Below are positions 26,360 through 35,711 of a DNA stretch of 39,977 nucleotides, in pieces. The translations under genes and the position numbers were made by a program. Location of the stretch: assembly GCA_017440045.1 (NCBI GenBank), contig JAFSIA010000044.1:1-39977 (forward strand). The letters are read 5' to 3'. The notes beneath the pieces are model-generated. The model ran no database searches. It had not been told where the DNA came from and saw only the letters and a program-made list of their open reading frames with translations. Numbering within the stretch: the first letter of the stretch is position 1; every line of letters starts with the position of its first letter. The stretch comes from Lachnospiraceae bacterium. Its GTDB lineage: Bacteria > Bacillota > Clostridia > Lachnospirales > Lachnospiraceae.

Positions 26360-27292
26360 ATGATAGCATTTGTATTTCCCGGACAGGGCGCGCAGGTAGT
26401 AGGTATGGGCAAGGATTTCTATGAGAAGTCTAGCCTTAGTAAAGAGATTTTCGATAAGGCAACAGAGCTTTTAGACTTAGATATGACTAAGCTTTGTTTT
26501 GAAGAAAATGAGGATATCAACATAACAGAATATACACAGGCAGCAATGGTTACAACATCAGTAGCTATGTTGAAGGTTCTTGAAGAAAAGGGACTTAAGC
26601 CAGATGTTTGTGCTGGACTTAGCCTTGGGGAATACTGTGCAATGGTTGCTTCAGGGGTAATGAGTTTTGAAGACGCAGTTAAAGCAGTTAGACAAAGGGG
26701 TATTTTAATGCAGGAAGCAGTTCCAAACGGGCTTGGAGCTATGTCAGCAATCATTGGTCTTGATGGCCAAGTGATTGCAGATATCTGCAGCAAGATTGAT
26801 GGCGTATCAGTGGCAAATTATAACTGTCCTGGACAGATAGTTATAACAGGAAAGAAGGAAGCGGTAGAAGAAGCTAATGCAAAGCTTTCTGAGGCAGGCG
26901 CAAGAAGATGTGTAATCCTTAATGTAAGCGGACCATTCCATTCTGCTATGCTTGAGGGTGCTGGAGAGGAACTTTACAAGGTTCTTCAGGATGTTGAACT
27001 TAAGGACTTTGAGATTCCATATGTAACAAACGTAACAGCAGAGTATGTTACAAAAGATAATAAAGACGAAATTAAGGAAATGTTGAAAAAGCAGGTTTCA
27101 TCATCAGTTCTTTGGATTCAGAGTGTGGAGAAAATGATTGAAAACGGCGTAGATACATTTGTTGAGATAGGACCTGGTAAAACACTTACAGGTTTCATAA
27201 AGAAGATTGCAAAGGCAGTAGATAAAGAAGTGATTACATATAATGTTGAAAAATATGAAGATGTAGATGCTGTTGTATCAGCTCTTTTGTAA
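26360..27292 (+). CDS. fabD: Malonyl-CoA:ACP transacylase
   Basis: FabD moves malonyl groups from CoA to ACP. The motif GQGAQ is at 8-12, and catalytic S88 sits in GLSLGEYCA. The catalytic histidine lies in GPFHSAML (near 196). Length is 310 residues, typical. It starts 41 bp after acpP, preceded by TTGGAG, and is followed by fabG after 15 bp. Confidence 0.97.
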   Translation: MIAFVFPGQGAQVVGMGKDFYEKSSLSKEIFDKATELLDLDMTKLCFEENEDINITEYTQAAMVTTSVAMLKVLEEKGLKPDVCAGLSLGEYCAMVASGVMSFEDAVKAVRQRGILMQEAVPNGLGAMSAIIGLDGQVIADICSKIDGVSVANYNCPGQIVITGKKEAVEEANAKLSEAGARRCVILNVSGPFHSAMLEGAGEELYKVLQDVELKDFEIPYVTNVTAEYVTKDNKDEIKEMLKKQVSSSVLWIQSVEKMIENGVDTFVEIGPGKTLTGFIKKIAKAVDKEVITYNVEKYEDVDAVVSALL

Positions 27293-27307
27293 GAAAGGTG
27301 GAAAAAG

Positions 27308-28048
27308 ATGTTTAAAGATAAAGTAGCAGTAGTTACTGGTGCAGCAAGAGGTATCGGCAAGGGAGTTGCTTTGAGACTTGCAGCAAGTGGCGCAAAGGTA
27401 GTTGTTAATTATGCAGGTTCAGAGGCAGCAGCTAATGAAGTTGTAAATGAGATAAAGTCTAATGGCGGAGACGCTATTGCATATAAGTGTAATGTTGCAA
27501 ATTATACCGAAGTTGAAAAGATGATGGCTGACGTGGTAGAACAGTTTGGCAGAATCGATATCTTGGTTAACAATGCTGGTATTACAAAGGATAATTTAAT
27601 CCTTAAGATGACAGAGCAGGATTTTGAGGATGTTATAGACGTAAACTTAAAGGGTGCTTTTAATGGAATTAAAGCTGTAACAAAGCAGATGATGAAGCAG
27701 AGATATGGAAGAATTATCAACCTTTCAAGTGTAGTTGGAGCAATGGGAAATGCAGGTCAGGCAAACTACTGTGCTTCTAAGGCAGGTGTTGTTGGACTTA
27801 CAATGTCGGCAGCCAGAGAGCTTGCTTCAAGAAATATTACAGTAAATGCAGTGGCACCTGGATTTATTGACACAGATATGACAAAGGTTCTTCCAGATGC
27901 AGTTAAAGAGGGCCTTTTAGCACAGATACCGGCAAAGAAGCTTGGTGATGTGGCAGATATTGCAAACGCAGTAGAATTCCTTGCAAAAGAGGATTCGGCA
28001 TACATAACAGGACAGGTTATCCATGTAAATGGTGGTCTTTATATGTAA
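27308..28048 (+). CDS. fabG: 3-oxoacyl-ACP reductase
   Basis: FabG reduces 3-oxoacyl-ACP with NADPH. This SDR protein has the nucleotide-binding [10 protein letters not shown] (10-19), NNAG (88-91) and the catalytic residues S141, Y154 and K158 (YCASK). Length is 246 residues. AAAGGTGG precedes the ATG. The order fabD-fabG-fabF matches the typical operon. Confidence 0.97.
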   Translation: MFKDKVAVVTGAARGIGKGVALRLAASGAKVVVNYAGSEAAANEVVNEIKSNGGDAIAYKCNVANYTEVEKMMADVVEQFGRIDILVNNAGITKDNLILKMTEQDFEDVIDVNLKGAFNGIKAVTKQMMKQRYGRIINLSSVVGAMGNAGQANYCASKAGVVGLTMSAARELASRNITVNAVAPGFIDTDMTKVLPDAVKEGLLAQIPAKKLGDVADIANAVEFLAKEDSAYITGQVIHVNGGLYM

Positions 28049-28053
28049 AAATA

Positions 28054-28074
28054 ACATGTCTTTTATAGACAAGT
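28054..28074 (+). terminator. Small hairpin in the fabG-fabF gap
   Basis: ACATGTCT (28054-28061) pairs with AGACAAGT (28067-28074) with one mismatch, followed by TGTTTTT. It may be a weak attenuator or a processing site that tunes the upstream and downstream parts of the operon. The evidence is thin. Confidence 0.3.
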
Positions 28075-28107
28075 TGTTTTTATAACAAAGTAGGTAAGGA
28101 GAACGAA

Positions 28108-29343
28108 ATGAGAAGAGTAGTGGTTACAGGATTAGGTGCAGTTACACCAATCGGTATAGGAGTAGATAATTTCTGGAATGGCGTAAAGGAAGGTAAGGTA
28201 GGAATTAAGCCTATTACAAGACTTGACGCAACAGAGTACAAGGCAAAAGTTGCCGGAGAAATAACAGATTTTGATCCTAAGGAATTTATGGATGTTAAAG
28301 CTGCAAAGAGAATGGATAGATTCTGTCAGTTTGCAGTAGCAGCGACAAAGGAAGCAATGGAAGACGCTGGTCTTGATATGGAGAAGGAAGATCCATATAT
28401 GGTAGGTGTTTCTGTTGGTTCAGGTATAGGTAGTCTTGATGTTATGGAAAGAGAGCATATTAAGCTTCTCGACAAAGGTCCTAATAGAATGAATCCTTTG
28501 ACAGTACCTTTGATGATTACAAATATGGCAGCAGGAAATGTGTCTATAGCAATTGGAGCAAAGGGCAAGTCACTTAATGTTGTAACAGCTTGTGCTACAG
28601 GTACACATAGTATTGGTGAAGCATATAGAAGTATTCAGTGTGGCGATGCAGATGTAATGATAGCAGGTGGTACAGAATCTTGTATTTCACCAATCGGTGT
28701 AGGCGGATTCGCAGCCCTTACAGCTCTTAGTACAACAGAAGACCCAATGGAGGCATGTAAGCCATTTGACAAGGACAGAAACGGATTTGTTATGGGTGAA
28801 GGTGCCGGCATCGTTGTTTTAGAGACACTTGAGCATGCTGAGGCAAGAGGTGCAAAGATTTATGCTGAGATAGTTGGTTATGGTGCTACATCAGATGCTT
28901 ATCATATTACATCACCGGCTGAGGATGGTTCTGGTGCTGCCAGAGCAATGTCAAATGCCATGAAGGAAGCTAATGTTGCTCCAGCAGATGTTGAGTACAT
29001 TAATGCTCACGGAACAAGTACACATCACAATGATTTATTTGAGACAAAGGCTATTAAGCTTGCCTTTGGTGATGCTGCAAATAATGTTAAGATTAACTCT
29101 ACAAAGTCAATGGTAGGCCATTTACTTGGTGCAGCAGGTGCAGTTGAGTTTATTACATGTGTTAAGACTATTGAAGATGGTTATGTACACCAGACAGTTG
29201 GTCTTAAGGAAGCTGATCCGGAGTGTGATTTGGATTATTGTCAGGGAAGTGGCGTGAATATGGATGTTAATTATGCTATTTCAAATTCACTTGGCTTCGG
29301 TGGTCACAACGCTAGTATTCTTGTTAAGAAGTTTGCTAAATAG
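28108..29343 (+). CDS. fabF: 3-oxoacyl-ACP synthase II
   Basis: FabF elongates acyl-ACP by decarboxylative condensation. The Cys-His-His triad is C162 (VVTACATGTHS), H301 (NAHGTSTHHND) and H338 (STKSMVGHLLGA), with K333 also in place. Length is 411 residues. GTAAGGAGA precedes the ATG. No fabH appears in this window, so initiation must be encoded elsewhere. Confidence 0.97.
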   Translation: MRRVVVTGLGAVTPIGIGVDNFWNGVKEGKVGIKPITRLDATEYKAKVAGEITDFDPKEFMDVKAAKRMDRFCQFAVAATKEAMEDAGLDMEKEDPYMVGVSVGSGIGSLDVMEREHIKLLDKGPNRMNPLTVPLMITNMAAGNVSIAIGAKGKSLNVVTACATGTHSIGEAYRSIQCGDADVMIAGGTESCISPIGVGGFAALTALSTTEDPMEACKPFDKDRNGFVMGEGAGIVVLETLEHAEARGAKIYAEIVGYGATSDAYHITSPAEDGSGAARAMSNAMKEANVAPADVEYINAHGTSTHHNDLFETKAIKLAFGDAANNVKINSTKSMVGHLLGAAGAVEFITCVKTIEDGYVHQTVGLKEADPECDLDYCQGSGVNMDVNYAISNSLGFGGHNASILVKKFAK

Positions 29344-29367
29344 CACAGCTTTAGAAAGGAAAATGTT

Positions 29368-29868
29368 ATGAGTATGAATTTTGATCAGATTATAGAATTA
29401 ATAAAGACAGTTTCAGATTCAAAGGTTACAAACTTTACATACGAGGAAGGTGACCAGTTAATCCAGATTAAGTCTGGTGAGAAGAAGGCTACACAGGTTG
29501 TTCAGGTCCCTGTTGCACAGCCGGCTATGGCAGCGCCTATTGCTATGGCTCCACAGGTTATGATGCCACAGGCAGAGTTTGCAGCTCCTATAGCTACAGC
29601 AGCTCAGGCAGAAGCAGCACCGGTTGAAGAGAATTTAAAGCTTGTTAAGTCTCCGCTTGTTGGAACATTCTATAGCGCTCCTTCACCAGATGACGCTCCA
29701 TTTATAAGCGTTGGTGACACAGTGAAGAAGGGTCAGGTAATCGGTATCGTAGAGGCTATGAAGCTTATGAATGAAATCGAGAGCGAGTATGACGGTGTAG
29801 TTGCAGAGATTATGGTAAACAACAAGGATATGGTTGAGTACGGCCAGACACTTATCAAGATTAAGTAG
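29368..29868 (+). CDS. accB: Biotin carboxyl carrier protein of acetyl-CoA carboxylase
   Basis: AccB carries biotin between the carboxylase and transferase halves of acetyl-CoA carboxylase. The biotinylated lysine is K132 in EAMKLMNEI. The C-terminal biotinyl domain (about 90-166) follows a flexible Ala/Pro/Met-rich linker (about 46-85). Length is 166 residues. AGAAAGGAAA precedes the ATG. fabZ follows after 11 bp. Confidence 0.96.
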   Translation: MSMNFDQIIELIKTVSDSKVTNFTYEEGDQLIQIKSGEKKATQVVQVPVAQPAMAAPIAMAPQVMMPQAEFAAPIATAAQAEAAPVEENLKLVKSPLVGTFYSAPSPDDAPFISVGDTVKKGQVIGIVEAMKLMNEIESEYDGVVAEIMVNNKDMVEYGQTLIKIK

Positions 29869-29879
29869 AGGAGAAAAGT

Positions 29880-30302
29880 ATGTTAGGTATAAAGGAAATT
29901 CAGGAGATTATTCCACATAGACATCCATTTTTACTTGTAGATAAAATAGAAGAGCTTGAACCAGGCAAGAGAGCTGTTGGTTATAAGGCTGTTACATATG
30001 ATGAGTCATTTTTTAAGGGACATTTTCCACAGGAGCCTGTTATGCCGGGTGTACTTATGGTAGAGGCCCTTGCACAGGTTGGTGCGGTGGCAATCTTAAG
30101 CCTTGAGGAAAATAAGGGAAAGACAGCTTACTTTGGTTCTATTAATTCATGCAAGTTTAAGAAGAAGGTAGTTCCTGGTGATCTTATTAAGCTTGAGTGT
30201 GAGCTTATAAAGGTAAAGGGACCTGTTGGTGTTGGTAAGGCAACAGCTACAGTAGATGGAAAGGTAGCAGTGGCAGCAGAGCTTACATTTGCCATTGGCT
30301 AG
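29880..30302 (+). CDS. fabZ: 3-hydroxyacyl-ACP dehydratase
   Basis: FabZ dehydrates 3-hydroxyacyl-ACP to the trans-2-enoyl form. Its hot-dog fold shows HRHPFLLVD (13-21), catalytic H48 in FFKGHFP and E62 in MVEALAQ. Length is 140 residues. AGGAGA precedes the ATG. accC starts 13 bp downstream. Separate FabA or FabN isomerase homologues are not present in this window. Confidence 0.96.
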   Translation: MLGIKEIQEIIPHRHPFLLVDKIEELEPGKRAVGYKAVTYDESFFKGHFPQEPVMPGVLMVEALAQVGAVAILSLEENKGKTAYFGSINSCKFKKKVVPGDLIKLECELIKVKGPVGVGKATATVDGKVAVAAELTFAIG

Positions 30303-30315
30303 ATTGGAGCATTAT

Positions 30316-31659
30316 ATGTTTGGAAAAATTCTTATTGCAAATCGAGGAGAGATAGCAGTTCGTATTATACGAGCATGTAGAGAGATGGGTATTAAGACTG
30401 TTGCTGTATATTCAGAGGTTGATGCAGATGCCCTTCACACACAGCTTGCTGACGAGGCAGTTTGTATCGGACCAGCTAACTCAGCTGATAGTTATCTCAA
30501 TATGGAGAGAATACTTTCTGCAACTCTTATGACAGGTGCAGAGGCTATACATCCTGGATTTGGATTTTTATCTGAGAACAGCAAGTTTGCGCAGATGTGT
30601 GAGAAATGTAATATTACATTTATCGGACCAAGCGCAGAGCTTATAGATAAGATGGGTAATAAGTCAGAGGCTAGATCTACTATGATAGCGGCTGGAGTGC
30701 CTGTAACACCAGGTACAACAGAGCCTGTATTTGACGCAGCAGTTGGTCACAAGATAGCTGATGAAATGGGTTATCCGGTTATTGTTAAGGCATCGTCAGG
30801 TGGTGGCGGAAAGGGTATGAGAATTGTTGAAAAGTCAGAGGATTTTGAGACAAATTTCAATACTGCACAGAGAGAGTCAGTTAACGCCTTCGGTGATGAT
30901 ACAATGTATATTGAAAAGTATATACAGAGTCCTAGACATATTGAGTTTCAGATTGTTGCTGACAAGTTTGGTAATGTGGTTCATTTGGGAGAGAGAGATT
31001 GCTCTATCCAGAGAAAGCATCAGAAGATGATTGAAGAGTCACCTTCAGTTGCAATTAATGATGAACTAAGACAGAAGATGGGCGAGACTGCAGTAAAGGC
31101 AGCTAAAGCAGTTGGCTATGAGAGTGCAGGTACAATAGAGTTTCTTCTTGATAAGAGCGGTGAGTTCTACTTTATGGAGATGAACACACGTATTCAGGTT
31201 GAGCATCCTGTAACAGAGATGGTAACAGGATTAGACCTTATCAAGGAGCAGATTCGTGTAGCTGAGGGCTTAGAGCTTTCAGTAAAGCAGGATGATATTA
31301 AGGTAAACGGACATGCAATTGAGTGTCGTATCAATGCTGAAAATCCGGCAAAGAACTTTATGCCATGTCCAGGTGTTATAACAAATATCCATTTCCCAGG
31401 TGGAAACGGTGTAAGAGTAGATTCAGCTATTTACAATGGTTATAAGATACCGGCAAATTATGATTCTATGATATGTAAGATTATTGTTCACGACAAGGAT
31501 AGAACATCAGCTATTAATAAGATGCAGTCTGTACTTGGTGAGCTTGTAATCGAAGGAATTCAGACAAATATTGATTTCCAGTTTGATTTAATTGGTAACG
31601 AGAAATTTAGAAGTGGAGATGTGAATACACACTTTATCCACGATGAATACGGAATGTAG
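30316..31659 (+). CDS. accC: Acetyl-CoA carboxylase, biotin carboxylase subunit
   Basis: AccC carboxylates biotin on AccB using ATP and bicarbonate. The ATP-grasp fold shows the glycine-rich loop GGGGKGM (162-168), [15 protein letters not shown] (223-237) and catalytic EMN-TR (288-292). I chose ATG 30316, which gives the family start [23 protein letters not shown] lies 6 nt upstream. An in-frame ATG at 30289 would overlap fabZ and adds nine unrelated residues. Length is 447 residues. Confidence 0.97.
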   Translation: MFGKILIANRGEIAVRIIRACREMGIKTVAVYSEVDADALHTQLADEAVCIGPANSADSYLNMERILSATLMTGAEAIHPGFGFLSENSKFAQMCEKCNITFIGPSAELIDKMGNKSEARSTMIAAGVPVTPGTTEPVFDAAVGHKIADEMGYPVIVKASSGGGGKGMRIVEKSEDFETNFNTAQRESVNAFGDDTMYIEKYIQSPRHIEFQIVADKFGNVVHLGERDCSIQRKHQKMIEESPSVAINDELRQKMGETAVKAAKAVGYESAGTIEFLLDKSGEFYFMEMNTRIQVEHPVTEMVTGLDLIKEQIRVAEGLELSVKQDDIKVNGHAIECRINAENPAKNFMPCPGVITNIHFPGGNGVRVDSAIYNGYKIPANYDSMICKIIVHDKDRTSAINKMQSVLGELVIEGIQTNIDFQFDLIGNEKFRSGDVNTHFIHDEYGM

Positions 31660-31670
31660 GAGATACAGCC

Positions 31671-33401
31671 ATGTTAAAGGAAATGTTTAAGAAAACCACA
31701 TATATTTCAATCGAGAGAAGTCAGTCTCTTGGAGATAATAAGGTAGCTGCAGCAGAGGAAAAGGTGCCAGAAGGCCTTTGGATGAAGTGTGGCAACTGTG
31801 GTGAAGCAGTTTATACAGAAGATGTGGAAAATAACGACCATGTCTGCCCTAAGTGTGGATATAATTTCCGCCTTGACGCATGGCAGAGAATAGAGATGGT
31901 TCTCGATGAGGGAAGCTTTGAAGAGTGGAACAATGATTTAGAGACAAGTAATCCTCTTAACTTTCCGGGATACAAGGAAAAGCTTACAGCTGTTAGAGAG
32001 AAGACAGGCTTAAATGAAGCTATTGTCACAGGCGAGGGTAAAATTCACGGACAGTCTGTAGCTATGGGCGTATGCGATTCAAGATTCCTTATGGGAAGTA
32101 TGGGAGAGGTAGTAGGAGAAAAGGTTACAAGACTTGTTGAAACTGCTACAGCTAAGAAGCTTCCACTTATAATATTCTGTTGTTCTGGTGGTGCCAGAAT
32201 GCAGGAGGGTATCGTGTCATTGATGCAGATGGCAAAGACTTCTCAGGCGATTAAGAGACATAATGATAATGGTCTTTTGTATGTATCTGTTTTGACAGAC
32301 CCTACAACTGGTGGCGTTACAGCAAGTTTTGCTATGCTTGGTGATATAATCCTTGCAGAACCAGGTGCTCTTATTGGTTTTGCAGGACCTAGAGTTATCG
32401 AGCAGACTATTGGACAGAAGCTTCCAAAGGGCTTCCAGCGTTCAGAGTTTCTTTTAGAGAAGGGTCTTATCGATGGTATCGTTAAGAGAAGAGAGCTTAG
32501 AGATACTTTAAGTGAAATCGTGAGAATGCATACAGCTAAGGAAGACAGAATCAATACATACAGCCATTATTTAAGAAAAAATAAGCCTATTGCGGCTATT
32601 CCATTAAAGGATAATGCTACTATGGATTGCTGGAGCAAGGTTTTGGCATCGCGTTCAGCTACAAGACTTACAGCTCTTGACTATATTAACAAGATTTTTA
32701 AAGATTTTATTGAACTTCATGGTGACAGAGCGTTCCGTGATGACGGTTCTATAGTTGGTGGTATTGCAACAATAGGTGGCAAGCCGGTAACTGTAATAGG
32801 TCAGCAGAAGGGTAAAAATACAAAAGAAAATATTTTGAGAAACTTTGGTATGCCATATGCAGAGGGCTATAGAAAGGCACTTCGTCTTATGAAGCAGGCC
32901 GAGAGATTTAACAGACCAATTATCTGTTTCGTAGATACACCAGGTGCATTCTGTGGTATTGAAGCAGAGGAGAGAGGTCAGGGTGAAGCTATTGCCAGAA
33001 ATCTTTACGAGATGTCAGGTCTTAAGGTGCCTGTACTTACTATTGTGATTGGTGAAGGTGGCAGTGGTGGAGCACTTGCACTTGCCGTTGGTAACGAGGT
33101 ATGGATGCTTGAAAACTCTACGTATTCAATTCTTTCTCCAGAAGGTTTCGCATCTATTCTTTGGAAGGATTCAAAGAGAGCTGGCGAAGCTTCTGAGGTT
33201 ATGAAAATTACAGCCAGAGATTTGAAAGAGCTTAACATTATAGAGAAGATTATACCTGAGCCTACTCCGGCATGTGAGGATAACCTTGCTGATATTGCCG
33301 GATTTATGAAAGGCTATATCAAGGAGTTCCTTGCCAAGTATAAGGATAAGACAGCAGAGGAAATCGTAAACTTGCGATACGACAGATTTAGAAACTTCTA
33401 A
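31671..33401 (+). CDS. accDA: Fused acetyl-CoA carboxylase carboxyltransferase, beta-alpha (AccD-AccA)
   Basis: One 576-residue protein carries both transferase subunits, which transfer carboxyl from biotin to acetyl-CoA. The AccD half (about 1-290) begins with the zinc ribbon C40-x2-C43...C59-x2-C62 and has SGGARMQEG (172-180). The AccA half (about 320-576) has [13 protein letters not shown] (346-358), VDTPGAF and [10 protein letters not shown] (461-470). In E. coli and many Firmicutes these are two genes. No stop codon or frameshift lies at the seam (about 295-325), so the fusion is genuine coding sequence. It starts 11 bp after accC. Confidence 0.94.
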   Translation: MLKEMFKKTTYISIERSQSLGDNKVAAAEEKVPEGLWMKCGNCGEAVYTEDVENNDHVCPKCGYNFRLDAWQRIEMVLDEGSFEEWNNDLETSNPLNFPGYKEKLTAVREKTGLNEAIVTGEGKIHGQSVAMGVCDSRFLMGSMGEVVGEKVTRLVETATAKKLPLIIFCCSGGARMQEGIVSLMQMAKTSQAIKRHNDNGLLYVSVLTDPTTGGVTASFAMLGDIILAEPGALIGFAGPRVIEQTIGQKLPKGFQRSEFLLEKGLIDGIVKRRELRDTLSEIVRMHTAKEDRINTYSHYLRKNKPIAAIPLKDNATMDCWSKVLASRSATRLTALDYINKIFKDFIELHGDRAFRDDGSIVGGIATIGGKPVTVIGQQKGKNTKENILRNFGMPYAEGYRKALRLMKQAERFNRPIICFVDTPGAFCGIEAEERGQGEAIARNLYEMSGLKVPVLTIVIGEGGSGGALALAVGNEVWMLENSTYSILSPEGFASILWKDSKRAGEASEVMKITARDLKELNIIEKIIPEPTPACEDNLADIAGFMKGYIKEFLAKYKDKTAEEIVNLRYDRFRNF

Positions 33402-33423
33402 TTTTTGAAAGGTATGAAATAAT

Positions 33424-34479
33424 ATGAATTTTAAACCGCTTAATATTGACGGACTTATAGCTAAATATCCTATTGTGCAGGGAGGCATGGGTGTAGGCAT
33501 TAGTCTTGATAAACTTGCTGGAAATGTAGCTCTATGTGGTGGAGTGGGTATTATATCTACTGCACAGATTGGTTTTAAGGAGCCAGGCTATGATAAAGCA
33601 CCATTAGAGACAAATCTTAAAGCAATTAAGAAATATATTGACAGAGCTAAGGAAATAGCAAAGGGTGGTGTTGTTGGTGTTAACATTATGGTTGCAACAA
33701 AACACTATGAGGAGTATGTTAAGGCTGCTGTAAAGGCAGGTATTGACCTGATTGTATCAGGTGCCGGTCTTCCGACTAAGCTTCCTGAGCTTGTAAAGAA
33801 TACTAAAACAAAGATTGCGCCTATCGTATCTTCCGTTAAGTCCGCAAAGGTTATATGTAAGCTTTGGGACAGACATTATGGTAAATCACCAGATATGGTT
33901 GTTATTGAGGGTCCAAAGGCTGGTGGACATCTTGGCTTCACAAAGGATGAGGTTGAGAACATAACAGATGAGCAGTATGATAATGAAATCGTAGCAATCA
34001 AAGAAGTTGTGGATGAATATAGCAAAAAATACAACAAGCACATACCTGTAATTTTTGGTGGTGGTGTATATGATAAGGCTGATGTAGAGCATTATATGGG
34101 ACTTGGTATTGATGGTGTACAGATGGCTACCCGTTTTGTAACTACATACGAGTGTGATGCTACTGATGAGTATAAGCAGGCTTATCTTGATGCAACTGAG
34201 GAGGATATTCACATTGTAAAAAGTCCTGTAGGTATGCCGGGCAGAGCTATCCGAAATCCTTTTATTGCTAAGACGCAGGAAGGTCCTATAAAGCCTACAA
34301 AATGTCGCCAGTGTCTTGCGACATGTACTTCAAAAGATATTCCATACTGTATTGCTGATGCACTATTAAATGCGGCAGATGGCAATGTGGATGATGCACT
34401 TATATTCTGTGGTGCAAAGGCGTATAAGTCTACTAAGCTTGAGCATGTAAGTGACATTTTTGATGAAATTTTGTCATAG
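33424..34479 (+). CDS. FabK/nitronate monooxygenase-family flavoprotein with C-terminal Cys cluster
   Basis: This FMN-dependent TIM-barrel protein shows YPIVQGGMGVGIS (15-27), VNIMVA, SGAGLP and the conserved histidine H169 in GPKAGGHLGF. That histidine is shared by FabK enoyl-ACP reductase and class I nitronate monooxygenases. The late segment GVQMATRFV is also typical. A C-terminal extension has C294-x2-C297-x3-C301-x7-C309, a spacing that suggests an iron-sulfur cluster, which neither FabK nor classical nitronate monooxygenase has. It ends an operon that otherwise lacks an enoyl-ACP reductase gene, so it may fill that role. Length is 351 residues, longer than FabK (about 320). Confidence 0.82.
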   Translation: MNFKPLNIDGLIAKYPIVQGGMGVGISLDKLAGNVALCGGVGIISTAQIGFKEPGYDKAPLETNLKAIKKYIDRAKEIAKGGVVGVNIMVATKHYEEYVKAAVKAGIDLIVSGAGLPTKLPELVKNTKTKIAPIVSSVKSAKVICKLWDRHYGKSPDMVVIEGPKAGGHLGFTKDEVENITDEQYDNEIVAIKEVVDEYSKKYNKHIPVIFGGGVYDKADVEHYMGLGIDGVQMATRFVTTYECDATDEYKQAYLDATEEDIHIVKSPVGMPGRAIRNPFIAKTQEGPIKPTKCRQCLATCTSKDIPYCIADALLNAADGNVDDALIFCGAKAYKSTKLEHVSDIFDEILS

Positions 34480-34511
34480 ATATTTAATTCATATAATATA
34501 TAAAATATACG

Positions 34512-34606
34512 AAAAAAGCGGTTGGTATGATATGCCCCGGTTAAGTTGATTTTGGTTATTTACCATGTCTGCTTAAGAGGAAGCATATCAGTATTACCGC
34601 TTTTTT
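34512..34606 (+). terminator. Long structured hairpin ending the fatty acid operon
   Basis: AAAAAAGCGGT (34512-34522) pairs with ACCGCTTTTTT (34596-34606), and further in GATATGC (34529-34535) pairs with GCATATC (34583-34589) across a symmetric 6-nt internal loop. The 47-nt cap contains a further TTAAG/CTTAA pairing. It ends in six T, so it is a terminator, though far larger than usual and possibly the 3' end of a small RNA. Confidence 0.75.
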
Positions 34607-34678
34607 GTTAAGTATATCTTAAATAAGGGTCTATACTGAAAAAGTGAAGAAAAAATCCAATTTAGGCTGATTTTTACC

Positions 34679-34864
34679 GATAAAATGGACTGATTTTTCT
34701 CCATAGGAATAAATTTCACTGTAAGATACTTTTTTTTAAAAAAATGTATCTGAAGCAATTTATAATTTGCATAGATAAAATTCCATCATTTTTTTATTAG
34801 AATTTTAATAAATATGTATCTAATAAAAATAATTTTATTTATAGATAAATTGGACAGATTATTC
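34679..34864 (+). repeat. Two copies of an imperfect 21-bp direct repeat
   Basis: The copies at 34679-34699 and 34844-34864 match at 18 of 21 positions around a core GATAAA-TGGAC-GATT. They are 165 bp apart. A weaker partial copy (GGCTGATTTTT) lies near 34665. Confidence 0.55.
34724..34751. repeat. 28-bp palindrome
   Basis: AGATAC followed by eight T (34724-34737) is mirrored by seven A, T and GTATCT (34738-34751). Only the central-flank T/T pair (34730 and 34745) is mismatched. Confidence 0.7.
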
Positions 34865-34937
34865 AGCGAAAATATGCTGTAATAGTTGATTTTTCCAATA
34901 TAAACCAGCAAAAAATTCAATTTTATAAATAAAATTG

Positions 34938-34966
34938 TTTACAAATCGGACGAAACAAAATATTAT
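34938..34966 (+). promoter_or_regulatory. Promoter of the OmpR-type regulator gene
   Basis: TTTACA (34938-34943), a 17-bp spacer and TATTAT (34961-34966). The predicted start, near 34973, leaves too little leader for the TTG at 34981 and supports ATG 35011. Confidence 0.65.
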
Positions 34967-35010
34967 ACAAGGGAGAATATTTGACCTTAAAGGGTGGTTT
35001 AGGAGGATAT

Positions 35011-35679
35011 ATGCTTGTATACATAGTGGAGGATTCACTCGATATTACAGAGGTGGAGCGATATGCATTAGAAAGCATGGAATTTGAAGTTGAAAGTTTT
35101 GAGAGAGGCGCAGAATTTTTTGACAGAGTAAAAGTAAGAAAGCCGGATATAATACTTCTTGATATTATAGTTGGCGAGGAGAGTGGTTTTGACATTCTCG
35201 ATAAACTTAGAGAGAGTTCGGAGACAAAAAATATACCAGTGATACTGGTGTCATCATGCGATTCAGAAGTAGATAAGACTAGGGGCTTAGATTCAGGAGC
35301 GGATGATTATATTTCAAAACCATTTGGAATAATGGAGTTCACATCGAGAATAAAGGCGATTATAAGAAGGGCTAATATTGTTGAAAAGAAGGAAGAACTA
35401 AGTATAGAAGGTCTCTCTATTGACGGGCAAAAGAGAGAGGTAACAGCAGACGGTAAGGTTTGTAATTTGACATATAAAGAGTATGAGCTTTTAAGATATC
35501 TAGCTTTAAACAAGGGAATAGTTTTATCCAGGGATAAAATAATGGAGAATGTATGGGGATTCGATTTCCAGGGTGAGTCCAGAACTGTAGATATGCATGT
35601 AAAGACTCTCAGACAGAAGTTAGGATGTCAGGGCAAGCTTATACAGACCATTAGAAATGTTGGTTACAAAATGATGTAA
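35011..35679 (+). CDS. OmpR/PhoB-type response regulator, no adjacent kinase
   Basis: A receiver domain (1-120) with E7-D8, phospho-acceptor D51 (IILLDIIVG) and the lysine in SKPFG is followed by a winged-helix DNA-binding domain (about 130-222; LTYKEYELLRYLALNKG, RTVDMHVKTLRQKL). I chose ATG 35011 with AGGAGG at 35001-35006, only 4 nt away; an in-frame TTG at 34981 would add ten residues. Length is 222 residues. No histidine kinase gene is next to it, so its partner lies elsewhere. hflX follows after 32 bp. Confidence 0.92.
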   Translation: MLVYIVEDSLDITEVERYALESMEFEVESFERGAEFFDRVKVRKPDIILLDIIVGEESGFDILDKLRESSETKNIPVILVSSCDSEVDKTRGLDSGADDYISKPFGIMEFTSRIKAIIRRANIVEKKEELSIEGLSIDGQKREVTADGKVCNLTYKEYELLRYLALNKGIVLSRDKIMENVWGFDFQGESRTVDMHVKTLRQKLGCQGKLIQTIRNVGYKMM

Positions 35680-35711
35680 ACAAAAAACCCTTTGGTGAGA
35701 GGAGGGCTTAA

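Larger units (their letters stand above)
34607..34937. other. Very AT-rich non-coding leader upstream of the OmpR-type regulator
   Basis: I see no gene in this stretch. It has long A and T runs, a 28-bp near-perfect palindrome, an imperfect 21-bp direct repeat and repeated ATGTATCT (34744-34751 and 34814-34821). Such DNA is often bent and could bind nucleoid proteins or the adjacent regulator. Confidence 0.6.

Noticed and set aside
33171-33500. Minus-strand open frame of 109 codons over the accDA end
   Set aside because: It lies wholly opposite conserved coding sequence and has no family resemblance.
34607-34937. Replication origin suggested by AT-rich DNA and palindromes
   Set aside because: No DnaA boxes (TTATCCACA) are seen and no dnaA, dnaN or gid genes are near.
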